11,066 nt of DNA, taken from Gammaproteobacteria bacterium (lineage in GTDB: Bacteria; Pseudomonadota; Gammaproteobacteria; Enterobacterales; Alteromonadaceae). Each line of letters opens with the position of its first letter. Position 1 is the stretch's first letter. Shown piece by piece: positions 1 through 7,287 of this stretch. The notes under the pieces are model-generated. The model was given only the letters and a program-made list of their open reading frames with translations. It was not told the DNA's origin and searched no databases. Location: assembly GCA_023380515.1 (NCBI GenBank), contig JAMCRH010000190.1:4921-15986 (forward strand), given 5' to 3'. The position numbers and the translations under genes are program-made.

Positions 1-667
1 ACGGCATCACTGGACGATAGCGCTTTGACAACACCACATAGAGCAACAAGCTCAATGCCATCCCCCACAGAACAAGCGCCGACGCAATGCCAGAACCAGC
101 GCCACCCAATGCAGGCATGCCGAGCTTACCGTAGATAAAGACATAGTTGGCAGGAATATTAATCAGCAGACCGATCACGCCAATCACCAACGACGGCATG
201 GTATGCGACAGCCCTTCACAGAAGTTGCGCAGTACCACATACAAAACAAACGCAGGTAAACCCCACACAATGTAATGCAAATAGTCCAAGGTCATGCGCC
301 GAAACTCCGGCTCGACATCCATCACCGCAAGCACCGAAGGCGCTAAATACATCAATAAACCAGTAAGAAGTGCGGCAATCACGCAAGTATAGAGATTCTG
401 CTGCAGGTGGCGGCCGAGTTGTGAACGTTCACCAGCCCCGTCACAGTGAGAAATTACTGGCGCCAAGGACAAACCAAAACCAAAAATGATCAAGGTTAGC
501 GGAATCCATATGGCGCCGCCAACTGCAACCGCGGCTAAATCGGTCGGCCCCACTCTGCCGGACATTAAGGTATCGACCACGCCCATCATCATTTGCGTTA
601 ATTGCGCAATTAAAATCGGGCCAGTAAGTAAGCCAAGTTTTTTCGTTTCTGGCCAAAGATGTCGCAT
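1..667 (-). CDS. MATE family multidrug efflux transporter, NorM-like (C-terminus beyond window)
   Basis: The gene runs off the left edge; 222 N-terminal residues are visible of a family that is usually about 450 to 460 aa. NorM-type MATE proteins are inner-membrane antiporters that use a Na+ or H+ gradient to export cationic drugs and dyes. Visible family signatures are the first helix with VDT and Asp32 (equivalent to the cation-linked Asp36 of Vibrio NorM), the MAAVA-like stretch LAAVAVGGAIW at 44-54, RNFCEGL at 147-153, and NIPANYVFIYGKLGMP at 170-185 followed by a GGAGSG turn. Several hydrophobic helices are clear (about 12-32, 52-72, 95-115, 132-148, 158-178, 193-213). The ATG at 667 is chosen because it gives the usual NorM N-terminus; GAGG lies about 11 nt upstream, rather far. 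An ATG at 677 is in another frame. The gene follows the cysteine desulfurase after 32 nt, probably in one operon. The exact substrate cannot be told. Confidence 0.93.
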   Translation of the reverse strand, partial: MRHLWPETKKLGLLTGPILIAQLTQMMMGVVDTLMSGRVGPTDLAAVAVGGAIWIPLTLIIFGFGLSLAPVISHCDGAGERSQLGRHLQQNLYTCVIAALLTGLLMYLAPSVLAVMDVEPEFRRMTLDYLHYIVWGLPAFVLYVVLRNFCEGLSHTMPSLVIGVIGLLINIPANYVFIYGKLGMPALGGAGSGIASALVLWGMALSLLLYVVLSKRYRPVMP

Positions 668-699
668 GACTTTGCATACCTCAAATAAACAAACGTGCG

Positions 700-1884
700 C
701 TAGCCGAGCAAAGCAAACGCTTTACTTAATCCTTGCTGCAAGCGCTGAATGTCAGTCGCTTGATTGTAAACACCGAGTGAAAAGCGCAAACAACCTTGTT
801 TCGTATAATGCTGCACCAACGGCTGCGCACAATGATGACCACTGCGTGCGGCAATCTGTTGCTGGTCGAGCAGCATAGCGAGATCATTCGGATGCACATC
901 CGGATCGTCGCTGGTCACACTCACCACTGGAATCGTGCCATCGCCATGCGGCAATAACCTTAATTGCGGAAAATCTTTGAGCATACTGAGCAGCTGCTGG
1001 GTTAAATCGCGCAAGTAAGTACGACTGCCTTGAGCGCCTGCCGCCCTAAGGAAATCCAATGCTGACACCAATCCAGCAATGCCAACTAAATTCGGCGTAC
1101 CCGGCTCAAAACGCTGGACACCTTGCACATAATCACTGTGCGTCGCACTGACAGTTCGGACGATGCCGCCACCCACTTGATAAAGCGGTAGCTCGGCAAC
1201 CGCACGCTGGCTCAACCACAAGGCGCCAATACCCGTTGGCCCATACACTTTATGCCCAGAAAACGCCAAAGCATCGATACCTAAAGTCGCTGGTTCAAGG
1301 GTAAGATGGGCGGCTGTCTGGGCCGCGTCAACCACCACGTAAGCGCCAACTGCTTGCGCTGCTGCAGTGATATCCGTTAAATCGTTAACCACGCCCAGAA
1401 CATTACTCGCGTGGGTCACCGCCACCACCCGAGTGCGTTGGTCAATCGGCAAGTTGGCGAACGTACCATCGGCTGCCAGGGGGATCACTCTGAGCTCAGC
1501 GCCTTTGGCCGCACACAACTGCTGCCAAGGTAAAAAATTGGCGTGATGTTCTGCTAAACTCACCACCACATTGTCGCCCGCTTGTACCCGCTCCGCGAGG
1601 CCTGCAGCAAGCAAATTCAGACTATCAGTTGTGCCTTTGGTGAAGACAACCTGTTCTGCACTACTGTTTAAAAACCCTGCGACGCGCTCTCGAGCCGCTT
1701 CATACATAGCGGTCGCTGCTTGGCTAAGTTGGTAATTACCGCGATGCACATTCGCGTGGTGATAACGCAGATAATCGGCCATCGCTGTCACCACAACTTC
1801 AGGCACCTGACAGGACGAAGCGCTATCGAAATAGACTAACTCCGGTTGAGCCTGAAACAGCTGAAACTCTGAACGCAGATTCAT
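700..1884 (-). CDS. Group II cysteine desulfurase (SufS/CsdA type)
   Basis: This 394-aa PLP enzyme should convert L-cysteine to L-alanine while passing sulfur to its own active-site cysteine as a persulfide, for Fe-S clusters or other thio-cofactors. Family features: EHH at 112-114 (cofactor-stacking histidine), DAAQ at 186-189 (Asp186 pairs with the PLP pyridine nitrogen), SGHKVYGPTG with Schiff-base Lys212, RSGHHCAQPL with catalytic Cys352, and LRFSLGVYN with Arg366 for the substrate carboxylate. The short loop around Cys352 is typical of group II enzymes; the motif mixes SufS-like GHHC with CsdA-like CAQPL, so I do not choose between sufS and csdA. No SufE or CsdE sulfur acceptor and no suf genes lie nearby. 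The ATG at 1884 follows the hydrolase stop by 11 nt with only a weak Shine-Dalgarno (GCGAG), consistent with coupled translation. Class is certain, exact physiological role is not. Confidence 0.93.
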   Translation of the reverse strand: MNLRSEFQLFQAQPELVYFDSASSCQVPEVVVTAMADYLRYHHANVHRGNYQLSQAATAMYEAARERVAGFLNSSAEQVVFTKGTTDSLNLLAAGLAERVQAGDNVVVSLAEHHANFLPWQQLCAAKGAELRVIPLAADGTFANLPIDQRTRVVAVTHASNVLGVVNDLTDITAAAQAVGAYVVVDAAQTAAHLTLEPATLGIDALAFSGHKVYGPTGIGALWLSQRAVAELPLYQVGGGIVRTVSATHSDYVQGVQRFEPGTPNLVGIAGLVSALDFLRAAGAQGSRTYLRDLTQQLLSMLKDFPQLRLLPHGDGTIPVVSVTSDDPDVHPNDLAMLLDQQQIAARSGHHCAQPLVQHYTKQGCLRFSLGVYNQATDIQRLQQGLSKAFALLG

Positions 1885-1895
1885 AGCTTAACTCG

Positions 1896-2792
1896 CTAAC
1901 CGTCAACTGCGGCAGATTGGTGAACGCTGAGTATTGACTCAGGGCTCTCACTTGCTTGCAACACATAACGCAAGCCATTGACTAAAAGCGGATTCACGAC
2001 TGTAGCCTGCGTCAGCGGCGCCATATGTCCGGTCGCTACATCTAAGTGCAGACAATGCGGTATCCTAGCTGCCAAGCATTGCGCCACGGTCTGACTCGAT
2101 AATGGCGACTCGGTGCCATGCACGAGCACGACAGGCATACTGAGCGCGGCATAATCAGCTAATTTAGTTGGCTCATCGAGTAAGGCATGGAAATCCCCTT
2201 GCACTTTTGTTTGCTGTGCAATCATTTGGCTTCGCGCCCGCTCAGGCAAGCGCGCAAAATAGCCGGGGGTATTCCAATAATCGACAAAGCTCGCGGCGGC
2301 TTCGGCCAGACTCAAGCTGTCCATTTGTTCAGCAATCGCAACAATTTCCGCGCGCGCTGGACTTTCCGCTGGCAAGACATGAAAACTTACCGGTTCGTAC
2401 AACACTAAACCACGCACTTGCTCCGGATAGCGCAGTGCCCATTGCAACGCCAAAGCCCCGCCATACGAATGCCCAACTAAGACCACGGGCTCTTGACCCG
2501 GGCGGGCATCGAACGGAAGCTGTGATGAGTCAGCAGTCAGCGCTGCTAATTCATCAGCAAGACGAAAGTCTGCCGCCGCTTTGCTTAGCGGTGCACCGCG
2601 ACCATAGCCAATTAAATCAGGCGCGAGAAATTCGTGAACCTGAGCAGTGCTTTCACTAGCGGTGCCTGCGCCAGCAAGTTCTTCGCCAACAAGTTCTCCA
2701 CCAGCCAGCAAGCACTCAGCAACGAGTGCTTTGTGCAGGCTTTTCCACTGCCCAGAGTGACTTTGCGAGCTGTGTAATGCAACGATATTCAT
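1896..2792 (-). CDS. Alpha/beta hydrolase-fold protein, substrate unknown
   Basis: A 298-aa alpha/beta hydrolase. It opens with LHSSQSHSGQW (strand followed by an oxyanion-type turn). It then has PDLIGYGRG, the nucleophile elbow GHSYGG with Ser109, a candidate acid Glu228 in HGTESPLS (Glu in place of the more usual Asp) and the catalytic His256 in TGHMAPLT. There is no signal peptide, so it is probably cytoplasmic. Between the first and second strands, at about residues 28-53, is a Gly/Ala/Glu-rich insert with a partly duplicated 15-bp unit. The start is placed at the ATG at 2792 because AAGG lies 6 nt upstream; a TTG at 2807 in the same frame has no good ribosome site. It sits 24 nt after the MAPEG gene and 11 nt before the desulfurase. 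The family covers esterases, peroxidases, dehalogenases and others, and nothing here fixes the reaction. Confidence 0.88.
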   Translation of the reverse strand: MNIVALHSSQSHSGQWKSLHKALVAECLLAGGELVGEELAGAGTASESTAQVHEFLAPDLIGYGRGAPLSKAAADFRLADELAALTADSSQLPFDARPGQEPVVLVGHSYGGALALQWALRYPEQVRGLVLYEPVSFHVLPAESPARAEIVAIAEQMDSLSLAEAAASFVDYWNTPGYFARLPERARSQMIAQQTKVQGDFHALLDEPTKLADYAALSMPVVLVHGTESPLSSQTVAQCLAARIPHCLHLDVATGHMAPLTQATVVNPLLVNGLRYVLQASESPESILSVHQSAAVDG

Positions 2793-2798
2793 GCCAAA

Positions 2799-2802
2799 CC
2801 TT
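2799..2802 (-). promoter_or_regulatory. Ribosome binding site for the alpha/beta hydrolase
   Basis: AAGG on the minus strand, 6 nt before the ATG at 2792. It lies downstream of the alternative TTG start at 2807, so it supports the shorter protein. Confidence 0.65.
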
Positions 2803-2816
2803 GCCAACGACTGCGC

Positions 2817-3206
2817 TTAAGCCAGCGCCAAAATAATCAGGTGAATCGCTGCAATCAACAGCATTAAAAACGTACCCAAAACACCGATAGTACGGTAAAT
2901 ACTCACACCAGCGGTTTTTGTGAGACCAATGGCATGGTTGATGCGCGCTACAAACAGCAAGCCACCAAGCCCATAAAGCCACTGTGCACTTAAGCCTTGC
3001 CATTCAAGCAGAGCTAGTAAGAACAAGGCTAACGGCACATATTCAATAAAATTACCGTGGATCCGCACGGCGACTTTTAAGTCCAAACTTTCACCCGTGC
3101 CAATACCAACTTTATCGCGCCAGCGCAGACGAATAATCCGAATCGACAACACTAACAACAACAGTGTCAATAACCCTGCAAATAAACTTGTTATAGGTAA
3201 AATCAT
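2817..3206 (-). CDS. MAPEG-family (YecN-like) membrane protein
   Basis: A 129-aa, four-helix integral inner-membrane protein of the MAPEG family (membrane-associated proteins in eicosanoid and glutathione metabolism). The signature is RIHGNFIEYVP at 48-58 (Arg48, His50, Asn52, Glu55, Tyr56, Pro58), corresponding to the glutathione-binding region known in eukaryotic members. Hydrophobic helices are at about 4-26, 56-69, 75-88 and 104-128. The basic loop RLRWRDKVGIGTGES after helix 1 is also typical. Length fits bacterial YecN-like proteins. The ATG at 3206 is chosen because AAGGA stands 7 nt upstream; a TTG at 3242 would add 12 residues without support. It is the first gene after the adk terminator and begins the four-gene cluster ending with the MATE pump. 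Bacterial MAPEG substrates are mostly unknown; glutathione-dependent detoxification is inference only. Confidence 0.87.
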   Translation of the reverse strand: MILPITSLFAGLLTLLLLVLSIRIIRLRWRDKVGIGTGESLDLKVAVRIHGNFIEYVPLALFLLALLEWQGLSAQWLYGLGGLLFVARINHAIGLTKTAGVSIYRTIGVLGTFLMLLIAAIHLIILALA

Positions 3207-3213
3207 CACGTAT

Positions 3214-3218
3214 TCCTT
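3214..3218 (-). promoter_or_regulatory. Ribosome binding site for the MAPEG gene
   Basis: AAGGA on the minus strand, 7 nt before the ATG at 3206. It decides for this start over the upstream TTG at 3242. Confidence 0.7.
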
Positions 3219-3240
3219 GCATCGTGCCGTTACTGCAGGC

Positions 3241-3280
3241 AATTAAAAAATGAAACCCGGACCAACCGAAGTTGTCCGGG
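3241..3280 (-). terminator. Rho-independent terminator of adk
   Basis: Read on the minus strand, CCCGGACAAC - TTCG - GTTGGTCCGGG forms a 10-bp stem with one bulged base, closed by a C(UUCG)G tetraloop, which is exceptionally stable. It is followed by TTTCATTTTTT. The stem occupies 3256-3280 and the T-rich tail 3245-3255. It lies about 70 nt after the adk stop and before the MAPEG gene, so it should separate adk from the downstream cluster. Confidence 0.9.
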
Positions 3281-3352
3281 CCTTATTCTACGCTTTCTTT
3301 GCAGCTAACTCGAGCACCAAGTCACAGTAGCCGAGTTCGTGCTTGTGCCCAA

Positions 3353-4021
<669 letters not shown>

Positions 4022-4048
4022 TTAAAAGACAAGTTTTAGAAAGTCTCG

Positions 4049-4077
4049 AAAATAATGCGCTCAACTTTACCTTTCAA
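4049..4077 (-). promoter_or_regulatory. Candidate sigma-70 promoter of adk
   Basis: On the minus strand TTGAAA (4072-4077) and TATTTT (4049-4054) are separated by exactly 17 nt, matching 5 of 6 and 4 of 6 consensus bases. It would start transcription about 45 nt before the adk ATG. It lies between the htpG-adk intergenic hairpin and adk. Found by eye only. Confidence 0.4.
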
Positions 4078-4090
4078 GCCCTCAAATAAC

Positions 4091-4140
4091 AAGGCCGACC
4101 ATCGTCGCATATGGCGAAAAACCGCGACATGGCCGGCCTT
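4091..4140 (-). repeat. Long imperfect intergenic hairpin, full copy of a dispersed repeat
   Basis: The arms 4091-4108 and 4124-4140 pair over 16 bp with one A-C mismatch (4098/4133) and one bulged C (4103); the loop is 15 nt. The arm at 4118-4141 matches 6838-6861 at 21 of 24 positions, which marks it as a repeat family and not only a terminator. It lies 30 nt after the htpG stop. On the minus strand it is followed by the weak T-rich run TTGTTATTT, so it might slow transcription or protect the htpG mRNA 3' end, as REP-type elements can. That role is inference. Confidence 0.7.
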
Positions 4141-4170
4141 AACCGTTGTACTTACCTCGAAAGCGGTAAG

Positions 4171-6087
4171 TTACATCGCCAACATCAGCTTATTCAAACG
4201 ACGAACGAAGCTGCTCGGGTCTTTCAAGCTACCCCGTTCCGCTAACGTCGCTTGGTCAAGCAGGACTTCCGCCCACTCACCAAAACGTGCGTCGTCTTGC
4301 TCATTGGCAATGCGTTGGACGAGCGGATGATCCGGATTTAACTCGAAAATATATTTCGTTTCTGGCACTTTTTGCCCAGCCGCTTCCATCAGCTTCGCCA
4401 TTTGCGTCGACATGTCGTTCTCGTCGGTGACGATACACGCCGGTGAATCGGTCAAGCGGTGCGTCACCCGCACTTTCTTCACTTTCTCTCCAAGCGTTTT
4501 GCTGAACCGTTCAACCGTCGCTTCGAAGTCTTTCTCAAGCTGTTCATGCTCTTGCTTCTCAGCGTCGTCTTCCATGGTACCTAAGTCTAAATCACCACGC
4601 GTGACCGACTGGAATTTCTTCTCTTGGTACTCATCGAGGTGACTCATTAACCATTCGTCGATACGATCCGACAACAACAAGACTTCAACGCCTTTCTTGC
4701 GGAAGATTTCCAATGCCGGGTTATTCTTCGCGGCAGCGTAGCTATCGGCAACAATGTAGTAGATCTTATCCTGACCTTCTTTCATGCGCTCGATGTAGCT
4801 GTCTAGAGACACGCGCTGCTGCTCATTGTCGTCGTGAGTACTGGCAAAACGTAACAACTCACAAATTCGCTCAATATTCGCTTGGTCTTCGGCTGGACCT
4901 TCTTTTAGGACATTACCGAAGTTATCCCAGAAACTCGCATAGGCTTCTTGGTCATCGCGCGCTAACTTCGCCAAGCTTTGCAGCACTTTCTTTGTATTAC
5001 CGCTGCGCATAGCGCGCGCCTTGGGATTTATGGGCAGGATTTCCCGCGACACGTTCAACGGTAGATCATTGGAGTCGATCAAACCGCGGACAAAGCGCAG
5101 GTAAGTCGGCATAAACTGTTCAGCGTCGTCCATAATGAACACCCGCTGCACATAAAGCTTAATGCCTTTTTGATTGTCACGGTTCCATAAATCCCAAGGC
5201 GCGCGCTTCGGAATATACAGTAAGCTGGTGTACTCATGCTTACCTTCAACCTTGTTGTGTGACCACAGCAAAGGTTCGTCGAAGTCATGGGCAACACTCT
5301 TATAAAACTCTTTGTATTCGTCTTCACTGATGTCCGCTTTCTCACGCAGCCACAGTGCTTTACCGGCATTTACAGTTTCCCATTGGCCTGGCTCTGCAGG
5401 AATTTTCTCACCGTCTGGGCCGTCGCGCTCAGGGGTTTCGTCCTGCCACATTTGCACTGGAATATTCAGATGGTCTGAATAGGTAGTCACAATCGAGCGG
5501 AGTTTCCAGCTGTCCAGAAACTCTTCTTCACCTTCCCGCAGATGCAAGGTGATTTCAGTGCCACGTGACGGTTTGTTTAATGCTGCAATGGTAAATTCGC
5601 CATCACCTTCCGACTGCCACTCGACACCTTCTGCCGCAGCAACTCCTGCCGCACGCGTGCGCACCGTGACGCGGTCGGCAACAATAAACGCCGAGTAGAA
5701 ACCAACCCCGAACTGACCGATTAGCTGTGAGTCTTTCGCTTGGTCGCCAGACAATTGGCTAAAGAATTCTTTGGTACCCGACTTCGCGATCGTGCCGAGG
5801 TTGCTCATAACCTCGTCGCGGGTCATGCCGATACCGTTATCACTAATGGTTATCGTGCGTGCGTCTTTATCGACACTCAAGCGCACGCGCAGTTCTGCAT
5901 CACCTTCAAACAGGTCATTATTCTGTAACGCTTTAAAGCGCAGCTTATCGGCCGCGTCAGAAGCGTTTGAGATTAATTCCCGCAGGAAAATTTCCTTATT
6001 TGAATACAGCGAATGAATCATCAGATGCAAAAGCTGTTTTACTTCCGTCTGAAACCCGTGTTTTTCAGCATGCTGACTATCAGCCAT
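4171..6087 (-). CDS. htpG: Chaperone protein HtpG (bacterial Hsp90)
   Basis: ATP-dependent homodimeric cytoplasmic chaperone of the Hsp90 family that helps remodel client proteins, working with the DnaK system under heat stress. The 638-aa protein (E. coli 624) has the N-terminal GHKL ATPase fold: [16 protein letters not shown] at 36-51 with Glu37 as the general base and Asn41 for Mg2+, DNGIGMT at 83-89, and the lid end [11 protein letters not shown] at 124-134. The middle domain contains [10 protein letters not shown] with the conserved Arg that contacts the ATP gamma phosphate. The C-terminal part carries the dimerisation region ending [10 protein letters not shown]. The ATG at 6087 has AGGAG about 10 nt upstream. 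A sigma-32 promoter lies directly upstream (6135-6161), so heat induction is expected. It lies between recR and adk as in E. coli. Confidence 0.98.
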   Translation of the reverse strand: MADSQHAEKHGFQTEVKQLLHLMIHSLYSNKEIFLRELISNASDAADKLRFKALQNNDLFEGDAELRVRLSVDKDARTITISDNGIGMTRDEVMSNLGTIAKSGTKEFFSQLSGDQAKDSQLIGQFGVGFYSAFIVADRVTVRTRAAGVAAAEGVEWQSEGDGEFTIAALNKPSRGTEITLHLREGEEEFLDSWKLRSIVTTYSDHLNIPVQMWQDETPERDGPDGEKIPAEPGQWETVNAGKALWLREKADISEDEYKEFYKSVAHDFDEPLLWSHNKVEGKHEYTSLLYIPKRAPWDLWNRDNQKGIKLYVQRVFIMDDAEQFMPTYLRFVRGLIDSNDLPLNVSREILPINPKARAMRSGNTKKVLQSLAKLARDDQEAYASFWDNFGNVLKEGPAEDQANIERICELLRFASTHDDNEQQRVSLDSYIERMKEGQDKIYYIVADSYAAAKNNPALEIFRKKGVEVLLLSDRIDEWLMSHLDEYQEKKFQSVTRGDLDLGTMEDDAEKQEHEQLEKDFEATVERFSKTLGEKVKKVRVTHRLTDSPACIVTDENDMSTQMAKLMEAAGQKVPETKYIFELNPDHPLVQRIANEQDDARFGEWAEVLLDQATLAERGSLKDPSSFVRRLNKLMLAM

Positions 6088-6134
6088 GGTGATTTCTCTC
6101 CTGAATAACTAAGTTGATTAACCCTAGTTATCAC

Positions 6135-6161
6135 ATGGGGATCAGCAGACCTTATTTCAAG
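6135..6161 (-). promoter_or_regulatory. Heat-shock (sigma-32, RpoH) promoter of htpG
   Basis: On the minus strand CTTGAA (6156-6161, extended to CTTGAAA) and CCCCAT (6135-6140) lie 15 nt apart counted from CTTGAA, that is CTTGAAA-N14-CCCCAT. This is the known RpoH consensus with no mismatch. Transcription should begin near 6127-6130, giving a leader of about 40 nt before the ATG at 6087. Confidence 0.9.
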
Positions 6162-6207
6162 CGAAAAATTTCAAGCAAAAATTTTCACGGAAAATTTTCA
6201 ATTAGAA
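6154..6207 (-). repeat. Four-copy AT-rich tandem repeat upstream of htpG
   Basis: Degenerate units with + strand consensus WTTTCAAGCRAAAA lie at 6154-6167, 6168-6181, 6182-6194 and 6195-6207 (14, 14, 13 and 13 nt). Read on the minus strand, each carries TTGAAA or TGAAAA; the first unit supplies the -35 box of the sigma-32 promoter. The last unit overlaps the recR stop codon at 6202-6204. Confidence 0.8.
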
Positions 6208-6804
6208 CGTTTTGCGCCCAGAGAAGGCATGACCTAGGGTCGTGTGGTCGACATATTCGAGTTCTCCACCGACCGGGACGCCATGGGCAATGCGGGAGGT
6301 TTTAATCTGATAGCGGCGGGCAAGGTCGGCAATAAAATATGCGGTTGCATCGCCTTCCATGGTTGGATTGGTTGCCAAAATAACTTCGTCGATGTTGCCT
6401 TGTTCGAAGCGCTGTTCCAGTAAATCCAAGCCAATGTCAGCGGGGCCAATGCCATCGAGTGGCGACAGCCGCCCCATCAGCACAAAATACTGGCCACGAA
6501 ACTGACTAGTTTGCTCAACCGCCAACACATCAGCTGGTGATTCAACAATACACAAGAGTTTTTCCTCGGCTCGCACTGGGTCAGCACAAATCGAGCAGAT
6601 ATCAGCTTCGGTGAGGGTTCGGCAAGAGGAGCAGCGCCCAACCACTTCGAGTGCATGGGATAGGCTATCTGCGAGCTTTGCTGCGCCGTCTCGTTGCTTT
6701 TCAAGCAACTGGAAGGCCATCCGTTGCGCCGTTTTTTGTCCCACACCCGGTAACACCCTTAGGGCGTCAATCAATGCTGAAATCGCTGGACTGTATGTTT
6801 TCAT
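6202..6804 (-). CDS. recR: Recombination mediator protein RecR
   Basis: RecR acts with RecF and RecO to load RecA onto SSB-coated gapped DNA during RecFOR recombinational repair, forming a ring-shaped clamp. The 200-aa length matches the family (E. coli 201). The order is: helix-hairpin-helix with [14 protein letters not shown] at 18-31; a four-cysteine zinc finger at Cys58, Cys61, Cys70 and Cys73; a Toprim domain with IVESPAD at 86-92 (Glu88) and [17 protein letters not shown] at 144-160; and the C-terminal [16 protein letters not shown] (171-186), a family signature, with [10 protein letters not shown] at the end. It starts at the ATG at 6804; the upstream AGAAG is a weak ribosome site. A 6-codon frame starting at 6821 ends in a TGA that overlaps this ATG. 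It lies 64 nt after ybaB, with a dispersed-repeat arm in between. Confidence 0.98.
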   Translation of the reverse strand: MKTYSPAISALIDALRVLPGVGQKTAQRMAFQLLEKQRDGAAKLADSLSHALEVVGRCSSCRTLTEADICSICADPVRAEEKLLCIVESPADVLAVEQTSQFRGQYFVLMGRLSPLDGIGPADIGLDLLEQRFEQGNIDEVILATNPTMEGDATAYFIADLARRYQIKTSRIAHGVPVGGELEYVDHTTLGHAFSGRKTF

Positions 6805-6837
6805 GAGTCAGACTTCTTCATGATGAAAGGTTACGGG

Positions 6838-6861
6838 AAAACGGCGACAAGGCCGGCCTAA
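6838..6861 (-). repeat. Single arm of the dispersed intergenic repeat
   Basis: This stretch agrees with 4118-4141 at 21 of 24 positions and is in the same orientation relative to transcription. It contains the perfect 10-bp palindrome AGGCCGGCCT (6850-6859). The partner arm present at 4091-4108 is not seen here. It lies between the ybaB stop and the recR start. Confidence 0.65.
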
Positions 6862-6868
6862 GCGGCAA

Positions 6869-7201
6869 TTAAAATGGTAGTTTCATGCCCGGCGGTAAAC
6901 CCATACCACCAGCAATTGAGCCCATCTTCTCTTTGGTTGCTTCTTCAACCCGACGCACTGCGTCATTGGTTGCTGCAGCAATTAAGTCTTCGAGCATTTC
7001 ACGGTCGTCTTCGTCACCAAACAAGCTTGGGTCGATAGCCACACGTTTAACGTTGTGGTTACCATACATGGTGACTTTAACCATGCCCGCACCCGCCTCA
7101 CCAGTGACTTCCATACGAGCGATTTCTGCCTGCGCCTGCTGCATTTTTTCCTGCATCTGCTGCGCCTGCTTCATCATGTTACCTAAACCACCTTTGAACA
7201 T
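6869..7201 (-). CDS. ybaB: Nucleoid-associated protein, YbaB/EbfC family
   Basis: A small dimeric DNA-binding protein (110 aa; E. coli YbaB 109) thought to coat or bend DNA and influence gene expression; its gene lies between dnaX and recR in most gammaproteobacteria. The Met/Gln-rich N-terminal helix ([20 protein letters not shown]) is followed by a three-stranded sheet with [20 protein letters not shown] at 32-51, then [19 protein letters not shown] at 56-74 and a second helix [19 protein letters not shown]. The flexible tail ends [13 protein letters not shown], as usual. The ATG at 7201 has the purine-rich GAAGAGAG about 7 nt upstream. Co-transcription with dnaX and recR is likely from gene order and spacing (86 and 64 nt). 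Confidence 0.97.
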   Translation of the reverse strand: MFKGGLGNMMKQAQQMQEKMQQAQAEIARMEVTGEAGAGMVKVTMYGNHNVKRVAIDPSLFGDEDDREMLEDLIAAATNDAVRRVEEATKEKMGSIAGGMGLPPGMKLPF

Positions 7202-7249
7202 GCTTTTTCTCTCTTCTTAATCAAAAAAATCTTCGGACAATGTGCTGAA

Positions 7250-7258
7250 AGCATACCA
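7250..7258 (-). promoter_or_regulatory. Possible extended -10 promoter for ybaB-recR
   Basis: The minus strand reads TGGTATGCT, an extended -10 (TGn plus TATGCT, 4 of 6) in the dnaX-ybaB gap. No good -35 lies 17 nt upstream; TTGACG occurs 23 nt upstream, which is too far. Weak, by-eye evidence only. Confidence 0.22.
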
Positions 7259-7287
7259 CAGGGCCCTCATGGACGGAACGTCAACCG

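Noticed and set aside
486..878. Plus-strand open frame of 130 codons
   Set aside because: It lies opposite the MATE gene start and the desulfurase 3' end, both well supported; the translation shows no family motif.
2168..2659. Plus-strand open frame of 163 codons
   Set aside because: It runs antisense to the hydrolase, whose catalytic motifs establish the true strand; the product has no recognisable domain.
6801..6821. Six-codon frame MKKSDS whose TGA overlaps the recR ATG
   Set aside because: It could be a coupling leader for recR, but it has no visible ribosome site and is too short to support.
6885..7220. Plus-strand open frame covering all of ybaB
   Set aside because: It is the antisense shadow of a clear YbaB gene; the Ser/Ala/Ile-rich translation reflects reversed codons.
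7259..7269. CAGGGCCCTC palindrome-like sequence in the dnaX-ybaB gap
   Set aside because: The palindrome is short, without loop or T-tract, so neither a terminator nor a specific operator is supported.
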